A stretch of 64,000 bases of DNA from Haladaptatus sp. QDMS2 (GCF_029338295.1 NZ_CP119791.1:868001-932000), one strand, 5' to 3'; positions 8,784 to 17,746 are shown, numbered from the stretch's first letter. The notes: generated by a model not told the origin, from the letters alone. Translations and numbers: made by a program.

Positions 8784-9656
8784 ATGTTCGGTCAATTCGG
8801 GGCTCCCTTCGGACTGCCCACAGCACTCGCAGATTACCAGGAGGTTCTCGCCGAAATCGTCGCGTTCCTCGTCGGAGCGACAATCGTCTATTTCGTCGGC
8901 AGAATTCTCCTCTCACCGCTCATCCTTCGGGTCGTCAGGGCGCGCAATCACAACAACCCGACTATCGAGACGGCAGTCGAGACGTACCTCAAGGTCGCCT
9001 TCGCGCTCCTCGCCATCTTCACGGGCATCATCGCTGCCGGACACGGGGACGTTCTCACCGGGTCTGCGGTCATCATCGCTGCGCTCACCTTCTTGCTCGG
9101 TATCTCCGGTCAGGAGGTGTTCGGGTCGCTCATCAGTGGCATGTTCCTCGTCGCGGACCCCGATTTCAACGTCGGCGACTGGATTTCGTGGTCGGGCGGG
9201 GCAGGCACCATAGAGGCGGTCGACTTTCGGGTGACGCGGATTCGGACCGCGAACAACGAGACGATAACCGTCCCGAACACCGAACTCACGACCAACTCGC
9301 TCACGCGTCCGTTCGGTCGGGCGACGTTTCGCGTCACCGAGCGGGCGTTCGTCCCGTACAACGAGGACACAGAACAGGCACTCTTGGCGCTACAGCAGGT
9401 GGCGGCGAATCAGCCACAGGCACTCTCGGACCCGGCTCCGAACTCGCGCATCACCGACCTCGGAGCGAACGCCATCACCCTCCAGGCTGAGTTCTGGGTG
9501 GACGACCCCGCACGGAGCAACGTCGCGACGATTCGCTCTGACTTCAGACGCGAGTTGAAACGTCGGTTCGAAGAGGCGGGACTGACCCTCGCCCCGCCGT
9601 CGGGCCAGGAACTCTCCGGGTCGATTCGTGTCGAACGCGAGGCTGTCGAGAACTGA
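8784..9656 (+). CDS. mscS: Small-conductance mechanosensitive channel (MscS family)
   Basis: Membrane channel that vents solutes on osmotic downshift. The 290-residue protein has three N-terminal hydrophobic spans (about residues 25-45, 67-88, 92-112), the pore-helix/beta-domain signature GQEVFGSLISGMFLVADPDFNVGD in part, and the cytoplasmic beta and alpha/beta domains (VPNTELTTNSLTRPFG). The size and order match MscS rather than the larger MscK types. Convergent with the FUN14 gene 23 bases downstream. Confidence 0.92.
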   Translation: MFGQFGAPFGLPTALADYQEVLAEIVAFLVGATIVYFVGRILLSPLILRVVRARNHNNPTIETAVETYLKVAFALLAIFTGIIAAGHGDVLTGSAVIIAALTFLLGISGQEVFGSLISGMFLVADPDFNVGDWISWSGGAGTIEAVDFRVTRIRTANNETITVPNTELTTNSLTRPFGRATFRVTERAFVPYNEDTEQALLALQQVAANQPQALSDPAPNSRITDLGANAITLQAEFWVDDPARSNVATIRSDFRRELKRRFEEAGLTLAPPSGQELSGSIRVEREAVEN

Positions 9657-9679
9657 GTTCGAAAAAGCGGGGATTGGGC

Positions 9680-9997
9680 CTATCCTTTGCGGAAGCCAAG
9701 GAGGAAGCCGGCGGTGAAGGCGGCTCCAACCGAGAGCGTTTCGAGAATCGACGTGAGCCACGACGGCGGGGTCGCAGACGTGGCTTCCTCGCCGACCTTG
9801 ACGAAACCGGCGGTGAGTCGCTCCCAGTCGACGGTGAGAATCTGGCGCGATTCTAAGAATTTGAACAGGGCAAGTTCGAGGCCGATGATGACGGCGATGA
9901 GCTTTGCCACCTTCTTGGCCGCAAAGCCGATTATCGCCCCGATGAGGGCACCACCCCCGGCTTCGATGCCGAGTTGTTGGAGGTTGATATCCACCAT
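9680..9997 (-). CDS. FUN14 family membrane protein
   Basis: The 105-residue protein has a Gly-rich N-terminal membrane segment (GGGALIGAIIGFAAKKVAK), a second hydrophobic stretch (LIAVIIGLELALFKFLES) and a third at the C-terminus (LSVGAAFTAGFLLGFRKG), the pattern of FUN14-domain proteins. I chose the ATG at 9997 because it begins MVDINLQQLGIEAGGG, right at the domain; a longer frame to 10084 has no support. Prokaryotic function is unknown. Confidence 0.85.
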   Translation of the reverse strand: MVDINLQQLGIEAGGGALIGAIIGFAAKKVAKLIAVIIGLELALFKFLESRQILTVDWERLTAGFVKVGEEATSATPPSWLTSILETLSVGAAFTAGFLLGFRKG

Positions 9998-10113
9998 ACC
10001 CCACACTCCGCACGTAACTGTTAAGACTTTTGTCCTGAATGGGCCGGTTCCACGTCGGTCACCGCGGGTGGTACGCCGTGACATTGAAGATGCGAGGGCG
10101 CATACAGGCGGGC

Positions 10114-10237
10114 ATGAACGTCAGGAGAACAGCGGAGGTGGTCCGCCGTCGATAAGTTGGACCACGATGTGGTGTCGTACCGCATCGAGACGGGTGTATC
10201 GTCGCTCCGTGACGCTGCTGACGGGGACCTGCTATGA
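10114..10237 (+). pseudogene. Possible short gene coupled to hflX, frame uncertain
   Basis: A frame ending in TGA at 10235-10237 overlaps the hflX start as ATGA, the usual sign of a coupled upstream gene. Read backwards it gives a plausible haloarchaeal tail (DKLDHDVVSYRIETGVSSLRD in part), but the frame has no ATG before an upstream stop at 10115. An ATG at 10114 in another frame (MNVRRTAEVV) would join it if one base were extra between about 10140 and 10150. This is the same direction of shift seen in three definite genes here. Weak; it may be chance. Confidence 0.25.
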
Positions 10238-11523
10238 AGGCCGTTATCGTCAAACGCGTCGACCGGGGGAGTGCCGATGTTGGAGAGATCTGTGACCTCG
10301 CGCAAGCGGCCGGCTACACTGTCGCTGGCACGCTCACGCAAACGCGCGAGCAGGACGCCGCCCTCCACATCGGTTCAGGGAAAGCGGACGAACTCGCCGA
10401 CCTCGTCGTCCAGACGGGAGCCGGCATCGTCATTTTCGACAATCGGCTTGGACCGTATCAGGTGTTCAACCTCGGAAAGCGCCTCCCAGACGGTGTCGAG
10501 GTCGTAGACCGCTTCAAACTCGTCCTCGAAATCTTCGGCCAGCGGGCTCGCACGCGCAAAGCACAGTTGCAGGTCGAACTCGCGAATCTTCGGTACGAAC
10601 TGCCGCGAGCGGAAGCAAAAGCCAGCCTCGCAAAGCGCGACGAGCGTCCGGGGTTCATGGGACTCGGTGAGTACGACCAGAACCGCGAACGTGACATCAA
10701 ATCGCAGATTTCCCGCGTCCGCGACGAACTCTCGCGCATCGAACAGCGCGAAGAGCAGCGCCGCGAGCACCGCCGGGAGACGGGATTCGACCTCGTCGCC
10801 CTCGCCGGGTACACGAACGCGGGTAAATCGACGCTTCTGCGCCAACTCGCCCGCGACATCGAGGTCGACGAAAACGACGACTTACACCCCGACATCGAGG
10901 CGACCGCCGAGTCTGAAGACCGCCTCTTTACGACGCTCGGAACCACGACCCGGCGGGCAGACATGGAGCGAAACGTCCTCGTCACGGACACGGTTGGGTT
11001 CATCATCAACCTCCCCCACTGGCTGGTCGAATCGTTCAAATCCACGCTGGATGCGGTGTACCACGCAGACCTCGTGCTCCTCGTCGTGGACGTTTCAGAG
11101 CCAATCGAGGACATTCGCGAAAAACTCGTCACCTGCCACGACACGCTCTACGAGCGCAACGAAGCACCCATCGTCACCGTCTTGAACAAGGCAGACGCGG
11201 TCGAACAGGCGGAGATTCAGGAGAAAATCGAGGCGCTCTCCGCGCTCGCACCTGACCCCGTCGTCATCAGCGCGAAGGAGGACCTGAACATGGACCTCCT
11301 GCGCGACCGTATCGAACGCGCCCTGCCACCGTTCGAACACGAGCGCCTCGTCCTCCCGATGACGGACGAAACCATGAGTCTCGTCTCGTGGATTCACGAC
11401 AACGCCCGCGTCAACGACGTGGATTACGGCGACCAAGTCATCGTAGACTTCGAGGCGCGGCCAGCCATCGTCGAAAAGTCCCGCTCGAAGGCTGGCGACC
11501 TGCCAGTTGCAGAATCAGCCTGA
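10234..11523 (+). CDS. hflX: GTPase HflX
   Basis: Ribosome-associated GTPase, in characterised bacteria able to split stalled or stressed ribosomes. The 429-residue protein has the HflX N-terminal domain (residues 1-130, with LHIGSGKADEL and FDNRLGPYQ), a coiled helical linker rich in Arg/Glu, then the G domain: G1 GYTNAGKST at 192, switch II DTVGFI and G4 NKAD. A C-terminal domain of about 60 residues follows. The order and length match archaeal HflX. It overlaps the convergent lipoprotein gene by 9 bases. Confidence 0.95.
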   Translation: MKAVIVKRVDRGSADVGEICDLAQAAGYTVAGTLTQTREQDAALHIGSGKADELADLVVQTGAGIVIFDNRLGPYQVFNLGKRLPDGVEVVDRFKLVLEIFGQRARTRKAQLQVELANLRYELPRAEAKASLAKRDERPGFMGLGEYDQNRERDIKSQISRVRDELSRIEQREEQRREHRRETGFDLVALAGYTNAGKSTLLRQLARDIEVDENDDLHPDIEATAESEDRLFTTLGTTTRRADMERNVLVTDTVGFIINLPHWLVESFKSTLDAVYHADLVLLVVDVSEPIEDIREKLVTCHDTLYERNEAPIVTVLNKADAVEQAEIQEKIEALSALAPDPVVISAKEDLNMDLLRDRIERALPPFEHERLVLPMTDETMSLVSWIHDNARVNDVDYGDQVIVDFEARPAIVEKSRSKAGDLPVAESA

Positions 11524-12606
11524 ATATTCGAGCCTGCGGAGCGTTCCCATCCGGTCGTCGAAGACGTACATTTCTGACTGGGAGACGACAGTGAGTTTGA
11601 TGGGCCTGTTGTCGAGGTTAGCACTCCACTGCTCGGTTCCGTCGGCGGCGAACTTGACGAGTGCATCGTCCGCCGAAAGGGCATACACGTTACCCTCGGT
11701 GACGTCCACGAAGTGAATGGTGTGCTCCTCACTTCGCCACTGCACTGCGCCAGTTTCTACGTCGAGTGCGGTCATCGGGCCCGCACCGTCCGGGTCTTTA
11801 CTCCAGCGAAACGCGGGAATCTGCCCCCAGAGATACACCTGCGAATCGACGAGCGGCGACCGACTGGGATTGTAGTCCGTCTCTCGGTCCCACACCTGCT
11901 CACCAGTCGCCGGGTCGAACGCCGTGGCTGACCCTTCGCCAACCGCGACGACGGCATCCGAGGATGCGCCGACGAACGAATCGAGGCCCACCTCGCTTGT
12001 CCATAGTTTGCTCCCGTCTGCCGGGTCGATTACGATGACCTCGGTCACGGCGGCGAAGAACGCGCGTGTTCCGTCGGTTGCGTAATCTCGAATTTCGGTA
12101 TGGCTCACGGCATCGCTTTCCCACACCTGCTCGCCAGTCGTCGCCGCCACTGCTTCGAGGGCTCCATCTTTCGTCCCGATGAGCGCCATATCCTCGAACA
12201 GGTGAAATTCGATGAGTTCCGTCTCGTCGAACGTCCGTTCCCAGACTTCGGTCCCGTCGAAATCCATCGCCAGGATTCGTAGTTCCGCGGCGACGAGGAC
12301 GACGTCGTCGACGACGTATGGACCAAACCACACGGCTGAGCCATGCCGCGTCGAATCGTCGAAGTCGTACGATGCAGTGACGTCGCCCGTTTCCCGGTCG
12401 ATGAGATGCACCTGGCCGTCGTACTCGCTCCCCGTCACCACCGTGTCCGACGTGAACGCGAGTTTGCCGACCGGTGAACCCCCGCTTATCTCTGCACTCC
12501 AGACTTCTGATACGGGTTCAGGTAGTGGATTTGCTGAACAGCCAGCGAGTGCTGCACTCGCGCCTGCAACAGTAGCGAGAAACGACCGGCGTGACGACGG
12601 CTGCAT
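11515..12606 (-). CDS. PQQ-repeat beta-propeller lipoprotein
   Basis: Predicted extracellular lipid-anchored beta-propeller. ATG 12606 gives a Tat signal with twin arginines at 6-7 (SSRRSFLATVAGA) and a lipobox LAGC with Cys at residue 23; an upstream ATG at 12627 is less likely. The body has repeated PQQ-type blades, each with motifs such as ATGEQVW, ETGAVQW and DGTEQW. Such proteins may scaffold or bind redox partners, but no catalytic residues are evident. It is the last gene of a run nnr-moaC-lipoprotein (39-base gap), perhaps read by the same transcript. Confidence 0.88.
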   Translation of the reverse strand: MQPSSRRSFLATVAGASAALAGCSANPLPEPVSEVWSAEISGGSPVGKLAFTSDTVVTGSEYDGQVHLIDRETGDVTASYDFDDSTRHGSAVWFGPYVVDDVVLVAAELRILAMDFDGTEVWERTFDETELIEFHLFEDMALIGTKDGALEAVAATTGEQVWESDAVSHTEIRDYATDGTRAFFAAVTEVIVIDPADGSKLWTSEVGLDSFVGASSDAVVAVGEGSATAFDPATGEQVWDRETDYNPSRSPLVDSQVYLWGQIPAFRWSKDPDGAGPMTALDVETGAVQWRSEEHTIHFVDVTEGNVYALSADDALVKFAADGTEQWSANLDNRPIKLTVVSQSEMYVFDDRMGTLRRLEYSG

Positions 12607-12645
12607 TGCGCCAGACTCCTCAACCATCCAGCAAGTGCTTTCCGG

Positions 12646-13125
12646 TCAGTCCAGTGACTTCTTTTCTTTGTCCAGCACGCGAACGTTCGAAATCTGCGTC
12701 GCTGGATACTGGCCGTCTTCGTCCTTCTCGACGGCTTTCACCATGTCCCAGACGACGTTAAGGCCGGTGGTGACGCCTTCGAGCGCTTCCATCTCACAGC
12801 CTGTTTTGCCGGTGGTTTCGACGGCCACGGTCAGCGTAATTTTCTCGTCTCCCACGTCGAACTCCGTGTCCACGTTCGTAATCGGAATCTGGTGACACAT
12901 CGGGATGGTCTCCCATGTGTGCTTGACCGCCTGAATCGCGCCGACGCGGGCGGTTGCGAGCACGTCGCCTTTACCGATTTCGCTTTCGCGAATCGCGTCG
13001 ATAGTCGAAGCTTTGAGATGAATCTCACCGCGCGCGACGGCGCGGCGGGCGATGTCGGGTTTCTCCCCGACGTTCACCATCTGGACCTCACCCGTTTCGG
13101 TCGTGTGGGTCAGGTCGTCACTCAT
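12646..13125 (-). CDS. moaC: Cyclic pyranopterin monophosphate synthase
   Basis: Second step of molybdenum-cofactor synthesis, converting the MoaA product to cyclic pyranopterin monophosphate. The 159-residue protein has the family motifs MVNVGEKPDIARRAVA, the CHQIPI loop with its conserved HxIP, and GCEMEALEGV with the catalytic Glu-Met-Glu stretch. The start at 13125 (MSDDLTHTT) overlaps the end of nnr by 8 bases, so the two are co-translated. Confidence 0.96.
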   Translation of the reverse strand: MSDDLTHTTETGEVQMVNVGEKPDIARRAVARGEIHLKASTIDAIRESEIGKGDVLATARVGAIQAVKHTWETIPMCHQIPITNVDTEFDVGDEKITLTVAVETTGKTGCEMEALEGVTTGLNVVWDMVKAVEKDEDGQYPATQISNVRVLDKEKKSLD

Positions 13126-14554
13126 CGCGCTCACCCCAGAGCGCAATCGGGAGGTTCGAGAGCAGGTCAGTTGCCATCATGCCATAGCCTCTTTCCTCTG
13201 CGACTATATCACCAGCGCGTCCCGTCGCGTAGGCGGCGATGGCCGCGGCCTGTGGTGGGTCGTGCGTCGCGGCGAGTGCACCAGTCGCACCCGCGAGGAC
13301 ATCGCCGGTTCCGCCGACGGTCATGCCGGGGTTCCCGGTTCGATTCACGCGAATCGTCTCGCCGTCTGAAATCACGTCGTAGGCGCCTTTCACGAGCAGC
13401 GGCTGCTCCAGTTCGGCGGCGAAATCGGCGACGAGGTCTTTGCGAGTGCGCCAGTCCGAGTCAGTTTCCCCGCCCATCTTCTGGAGTTCACCCTGATGGG
13501 GCGTGCAGATGAGTGTGGCCTCTGTCTCGACGTTCGGAACGACTTGCAGGGCGTCTGCGTCGATGACGGCGGTTCCGTCGAGCGATTCGAGGAACTCACC
13601 GACGGCCTCAAGCGTCTCATCTGCGCTCCCGAGGCCCGGACCGAATACGACGGTGTCGTGGTCTGCGGCGAGTTCGAGGAGCGACTCGACGTGGGCGGGT
13701 TCGAGCTGGTCGCCGTCGAAGGGCCGTACGATGAGGTTCTCGCTGTAGCCCTGAATCTCGCGAGCGATTGATTCGGGACAGGCGACGCGCACGAGGTCGG
13801 CCCCGGCGCGGAGGGCAGACTGGGCGGAGAGTGCGGGCGCACCGGTGTACGGGCCGCCCCCGACGACGAGCACCTCGCCGTGGTCGCCCTTGTGGCTGTC
13901 CGACTGGCGCGTGAGCGACTGGAGGTCGCCCGGCCCGACGAACAGTTCGGCGGCTGCCGGAATGCCGATGTCCGCGACTGTTACGTTCGGGAAGTTCTCG
14001 AGGCCGGGTTTCATGTCGTGGAAGGTAACGACGTGGTCTGCGCCGACGGCGATTCCTTCCGAGGACCCAGTATCTGCGTCCATGCCCGTTGGAACGTCTA
14101 CCGAGACGACCGTCGCGCCGGCAGCGTTGATGGCTTCTGCCGCCGATTTCTCGGGTTCGCGGAGTGCGCCGGTCACGCCCGTGCCGAGCATTCCGTCGAT
14201 GATGAGGTCGGGGCTTCCGAGGTCGAGGTCAGTCGAGTCGCGAACTTCGCGGGAGTCGTACTCCGCTTCTTGCAGGGCTTCCCAGTTCTCGCGGGCGATG
14301 TCGGTCGAGATGGTCTCCTCGCGGCCGAGGAGGTGGACCGTCACGTCGTACTCGTCGAGAAACCGGGCGGCGACGAAGGCGTCACCGCCGTTGTTCCCCC
14401 GGCCCGCGACGATGGCGACGGCTGCCCCGGGTGCTACGAGGTCGCTGACGACGCGGGCGACGGCGTTGCCACTCGACTCCATCAACTGCTTCTGTGGAAC
14501 TCCGAGGGCCGCGGCGTTCGCGTCGACGGCGGCCATCCGGTCGCTCGAAATCAT
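13118..14554 (-). CDS. nnr: Bifunctional NAD(P)HX epimerase / ADP-dependent dehydratase
   Basis: Repairs hydrated NADH and NADPH. The 478-residue fusion has an N-terminal epimerase domain (YjeF_N; GRGNNGGDAFVAARFL near residue 50, DGMLGTG near 120) and a C-terminal ATP/ADP-dependent dehydratase domain of ribokinase fold (HKGDHGEVLVVGGG, then NPGMTVGGTGDVLAG with the catalytic GTGD aspartate). Both halves look intact. It is the first gene of the nnr-moaC unit. Confidence 0.95.
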   Translation of the reverse strand: MISSDRMAAVDANAAALGVPQKQLMESSGNAVARVVSDLVAPGAAVAIVAGRGNNGGDAFVAARFLDEYDVTVHLLGREETISTDIARENWEALQEAEYDSREVRDSTDLDLGSPDLIIDGMLGTGVTGALREPEKSAAEAINAAGATVVSVDVPTGMDADTGSSEGIAVGADHVVTFHDMKPGLENFPNVTVADIGIPAAAELFVGPGDLQSLTRQSDSHKGDHGEVLVVGGGPYTGAPALSAQSALRAGADLVRVACPESIAREIQGYSENLIVRPFDGDQLEPAHVESLLELAADHDTVVFGPGLGSADETLEAVGEFLESLDGTAVIDADALQVVPNVETEATLICTPHQGELQKMGGETDSDWRTRKDLVADFAAELEQPLLVKGAYDVISDGETIRVNRTGNPGMTVGGTGDVLAGATGALAATHDPPQAAAIAAYATGRAGDIVAEERGYGMMATDLLSNLPIALWGERDE

Positions 14555-14631
14555 GGCAGGGAGTTGTTCCCCATCCCGGTTAAACGTGCGGGGGCGGTGG
14601 AGTCAAATTCCTCCGACCCCTCCTCTCGCGT

Positions 14632-15120
14632 GTGAACGTCTTCTGGTTGGACGAAGACCCCCGAAAAGCCGCCCGCTATCACTGCGACCAGCACGTGAAC
14701 AAGATGCTGCTCGAAGCCGCACAAATCCTCTCGACGACGCTCCGCGCCCACGGCCACGACGAGGCGTTTCTATACCAGCCGACTCACACGGGCCATCCGA
14801 CCGTGAAGTGGGCCTCGCACTCGCGAGAGAACTGGCTCCGGCTCTACGAATTCGCTGGCGCACTGAACGAGGAGTTCATGGAGCGATTCGGCCACGACGA
14901 GGTCCATGCGAGTTGGCGTATGCTTCAGTTAATCGACCGCGACAGCATCGCCATTCCGGCGCGAGAGCCAACAGAACCGCCTCAGTGCATGCCCGAGGAG
15001 TACTGCCGCGAGGACCTCGTGGACGCCTATCGCGCCTACTACGCCAACGACAAGGAGTGGGCCGAGTGGAAGTACACGGCGGAACCCGACTGGCTGCTCG
15101 AATACCGACTCAACGCTTAA
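14632..15120 (+). CDS. Conserved protein of unknown function (phage-type family)
   Basis: GTG at 14632 starts a 162-residue protein opening with an Asp-rich strand (FWLDEDPRKAA) followed by HCDQHVNKMLLEAAQ. That segment, with invariant-looking His, Cys, Asp, His and Lys, recalls a family of uncharacterised proteins found mainly in bacteriophages and some bacteria; this is from memory, not a search. A second conserved stretch is HPTVKWASHSRENW. The His/Cys/Asp cluster might bind metal or form an active site, but function is unknown. Convergent with acyP, overlapping by 11 bases. Confidence 0.75.
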   Translation: MNVFWLDEDPRKAARYHCDQHVNKMLLEAAQILSTTLRAHGHDEAFLYQPTHTGHPTVKWASHSRENWLRLYEFAGALNEEFMERFGHDEVHASWRMLQLIDRDSIAIPAREPTEPPQCMPEEYCREDLVDAYRAYYANDKEWAEWKYTAEPDWLLEYRLNA

Positions 15121-15388
15121 TTTCGAATCCGTCGAGGCCTTCTGGTGGCTCGAACTCGGATTCGACGCTCGTCACGTCGGCGGCCGGACTGCCGGTGTAA
15201 CACCACTCGATCATCGACTTCACGCGGTCTTTTTCACCCTCGAAGATGGCTTCGACGCGGCCGTCGTCCAGATTTCGCACCCAGCCGTCGACGCCGAGTT
15301 CCGTCGCTCTGTCTCGGGTGTTTGCACGGTAGTAGACTCCCTGTACGGTTCCAGTCACGTACACGTGAGCGCGCGTTCGCTCAGGCAT
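15110..15388 (-). CDS. Acylphosphatase
   Basis: Hydrolyses acyl phosphates. The 92-residue product starts MPERTRAHVYVTGTVQGVYYR, containing the family phosphate loop GTVQGVYYR with the catalytic Arg, and has the conserved Asn in GWVRNLDDGRVEA. An alternative ATG two codons upstream (15394) is possible. Size and motifs are standard for the family; classic VQGVxxR is matched with Tyr in place of the usual Phe. Confidence 0.93.
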   Translation of the reverse strand: MPERTRAHVYVTGTVQGVYYRANTRDRATELGVDGWVRNLDDGRVEAIFEGEKDRVKSMIEWCYTGSPAADVTSVESEFEPPEGLDGFEIKR

Positions 15389-15427
15389 GTGCATGCGTGC
15401 AAGCGCGAGGAGCAAAAATGTCCGGAC

Positions 15428-16351
15428 TCACTCGTCGTTGGCCGGGCCGCCGGTCCGGAGATAGTGGAACACGTACGTCTGGGCGTACCCTGCGTACTCA
15501 CCGCCGAACTGCGCGCGGATGGACCGCGACGTGTTCGTGTAGTTCCCCTGGTCGCAGTCGGGATAGTGGTCGGCGATGGCCGATTGAATCCACGTGTCGA
15601 GTGGGACCGCTTCGAGGTAGCCGAGTGAGAACAGCAATACGCAGTCTGCCACTTTATCCCCCACACCGACGAACGTTTTGAGTTCCTCGCGGGCGTTCTC
15701 GTAGTCCAGACCTACGGCATCTTCGGGATGGGCGAGCCCCTGCGCGACGATTTCAGCGGAGCGTTGTACGTAGGGTGCGCGGTAGCCAAGGTTCAGGTTG
15801 CGAAGTTGCGCCTCGCTCGCGCCCGCGAGTGCTTCGGGCGTTGGGAACGCGTGGTACGTCCGGCCGTCGAACTCGACTTTCTCGCCGAAGGTGCGCGCGA
15901 GGCCGAGTTGCATCTGATGGATGCGGGCGACGCGCATCTGCGCAGAGCAGATAAACGAGATGAGCGTCTGGAACGGTGGGTCGCGCACGAGGCGCATCCC
16001 CTCGTAGGCGTCGTAGGCCGCGTCGACGAGTGGGTCTGTCGGGATGGCGTCGAAAATCGCGGGCAGGTCGTCGTCCAGGCGGAGCAGGTGGCCGAGCGTC
16101 TCCGCGGCGTCGAACTGCGATTCCCACTCTAGCTTGTCCCCGCGCTGGCGGACGCGCAGGACGGCTGGGTCCCCGTCAGCGTAGGTCCCGGGAAGGACGG
16201 TGTAGTACCACGCTTCGCCGCCGTAAGCGGGCGTCTGTTCGTACATCCGTCCGTCTTCGCGTCGCCACAGGTAGGACTGACCGCTTTCCACCGTCGATTG
16301 CAGGTCGAATTCTCCCTTCAGGTTGCCAAGTGCGAGGGTGCCCGACTCCAT
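15428..16351 (-). CDS. 8-oxoguanine DNA glycosylase/lyase (OGG1 type)
   Basis: Base-excision repair enzyme removing 8-oxoguanine. The 307-residue protein has the N-terminal OGG domain (FDLQSTVESGQSYLWRRED, in part; Gln-Ser-Tyr-Leu-Trp matches the QSFRW motif) and the helix-hairpin-helix/GPD domain (FVGVGDKVADC). Catalytic Lys is at 233 and Asp at 252 (VPLDTWIQ). The ATG at 16351 gives MESGTLALGN; the open frame continues upstream without support. Complete and apparently active. Confidence 0.92.
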   Translation of the reverse strand: MESGTLALGNLKGEFDLQSTVESGQSYLWRREDGRMYEQTPAYGGEAWYYTVLPGTYADGDPAVLRVRQRGDKLEWESQFDAAETLGHLLRLDDDLPAIFDAIPTDPLVDAAYDAYEGMRLVRDPPFQTLISFICSAQMRVARIHQMQLGLARTFGEKVEFDGRTYHAFPTPEALAGASEAQLRNLNLGYRAPYVQRSAEIVAQGLAHPEDAVGLDYENAREELKTFVGVGDKVADCVLLFSLGYLEAVPLDTWIQSAIADHYPDCDQGNYTNTSRSIRAQFGGEYAGYAQTYVFHYLRTGGPANDE

Positions 16352-16473
16352 TATCACCGCAAAGGAGTGGCGGGCGTTTTGCGCTTTCGACTCCAAAATG
16401 ACAAACAGGTCACAAACGCGACGTATGACGATTTTGCCTAACCTTCTTACGATAGCGGCGTGAATAATACTCT

Positions 16474-16884
16474 ATGGACTGCAGAGTTGTCGTCGAAGCC
16501 GCAGTCCCGGTGTACGACGTCGGAACGCCGGACGAGGCGGTACGCATCGCCATCTCAAAGACTGGTGAGATGCTCAACCCCGACTTGAATTACGTAGAAA
16601 TCAACATGGGAGAACGGGTCTGTCCGCACTGCAAGGAAGACCTCGACCCCGCTTTCCTGAGCGCAGACGAGAGTCTGGTCGCGCTCGAACTCGAGATGAC
16701 GGTGTTCAACGTCGAACGGGAGGAACACGCCTCACGCATCGCGCGCAAGGAAATCGGCCAACGACTCCACAACATCCCACTCGAAGTGCTCGACGTGCGG
16801 GTACTCGACGAGGACGACGACGAACCAGCGACGGAGGAAGAAGACGACGACCTGCTCGAAATCGAAGAAGTCGCGGACAACTGA
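16474..16884 (+). CDS. UPF0212 (DUF555) family protein
   Basis: The 136-residue protein starts MDCRVVVEAAVPVYDVGTPD, the hallmark of this archaeal family, and holds a single zinc-type knuckle VCPHCKEDL near residue 50. The C-terminal 25 residues are almost wholly acidic (EDDDEPATEEEDDD), an adaptation to high salt or a binding tail. The function of the family is unknown. Confidence 0.9.
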   Translation: MDCRVVVEAAVPVYDVGTPDEAVRIAISKTGEMLNPDLNYVEINMGERVCPHCKEDLDPAFLSADESLVALELEMTVFNVEREEHASRIARKEIGQRLHNIPLEVLDVRVLDEDDDEPATEEEDDDLLEIEEVADN

Positions 16885-16885
16885 T

Positions 16886-16904
16886 GGCTCGCTTTTTTCG
16901 AGCG
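16886..16904 (+). terminator. T-tract terminator after the UPF0212 gene
   Basis: Just after the stop codon, GCTCG and CGAGC flank a CTTTTTT stretch (T6 at 16893-16898). Archaeal termination needs mainly the U-run; the small inverted repeat may help. Confidence 0.5.
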
Positions 16905-16957
16905 TTGTGACTCGGCGGTGAGTTAGGTCCGGAAGAACGGCGTCTTCGGCGACGCGC

Positions 16958-17194
16958 TTAATCGGCCGTGGCGGAGATCTTTTCGGATTCCGCCTCGGTC
17001 ATCTCTGCGGTGATACCGTCTGCGAGTGCGAACACTGCTGCTTTGTGGTCAGTTTTCGATTTGTGGATTGAAGTCGGTCGTACACCGAGAGACTCGTACG
17101 CTTCGTGTTCAATTGTAATTCCAAACTCTGTCTCGTAGTGGTTGCATACCTCCGAGAGGAGGCCGTGCAGGTGGATGAGCTCCTGCTTCTTCAT
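16958..17194 (-). CDS. UPF0058 family protein
   Basis: The 78-residue helical protein opens MKKQELIHLHGLLSEVCNHY, the UPF0058 signature, and ends in an acidic, Glu-rich helix. A clear TATA box, TAATATAAC on the minus strand (17220-17228), lies about 30 bases before the ATG. The function of the family is unknown; a small dimeric helical protein is likely. Confidence 0.88.
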   Translation of the reverse strand: MKKQELIHLHGLLSEVCNHYETEFGITIEHEAYESLGVRPTSIHKSKTDHKAAVFALADGITAEMTEAESEKISATAD

Positions 17195-17519
17195 AACAAC
17201 ACCATCTAACGAGCGGAGGGTTATATTACTATCTTGAGTCTCGTTAGCATACTTACCGGTTTAGACGGGCTGTATCGACAGTATTCGCCGGAATTTCGTC
17301 CGGCTCCCTTCGGGCAGTTGACGGGTCTATTGCGTGACCTTTGACTATGGTTGTCACACGAGTTAGGCTCCGGCAAACTGATTTTTACGAATTCCTAACG
17401 AGCCACTCCCACAGACCGTCCCTCGTGTTGACCACAAGTAGGAAACGCAGGTGCTTTCGAGTTGAGCTGATGCGTCGCGAAAAAAATCGAGAGTACGGTT
17501 TTGCAGACCGTCACCGCGT
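17195..17519. other. Intergenic region with promoter and terminator only
   Basis: No credible gene is seen. The left end holds the UPF0058 promoter (minus strand). At the right end the plus-strand A7 run (17481-17487) is a T7 tract for minus-strand transcription, suitable as terminator for the zinc protein gene at 17520-17699. The middle is AT-richer than the genes and carries an 83-codon plus-strand frame at 17341-17592 without haloarchaeal codon use or protein features. Confidence 0.5.
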
Positions 17520-17699
17520 CTATTCGAACTGTTTCACCGTGTCGAGGTCGTGGTCCGTGCGCATGAACTCAGAGAGCCGACGGCTCGCGTGACAGTTCGG
17601 ACAATGAAAGGTCGTTTTGAGGGGCGGAAGTTCACCCGGCGTCGATTCCCAGTCTTTTCCACATTCAGGACAGAGTAGACGGACGTATGCTTCCACCAT
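17520..17699 (-). CDS. 59-residue CPxC zinc-finger protein
   Basis: ATG 17699 opens a 59-codon frame. The product has two knuckles, CPEC (residues 10-13) and CPNC (33-36), followed by HASRRLSEFMRT, a strongly patterned haloarchaeal zinc-finger family. A TATA-like TTTCATTTAC on the minus strand (17721-17730) is about 25 bases upstream, so the message is leaderless. It lies downstream of tfb on the same strand with a T5 tract (17727-17733) between them. Function unknown; nucleic-acid or protein binding is likely. Confidence 0.85.
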   Translation of the reverse strand: MVEAYVRLLCPECGKDWESTPGELPPLKTTFHCPNCHASRRLSEFMRTDHDLDTVKQFE

Positions 17700-17746
17700 G
17701 TGTGCCTACCTTTCGCAGGGGTAAATGAAAAAGGTTGTTGCCTTGC

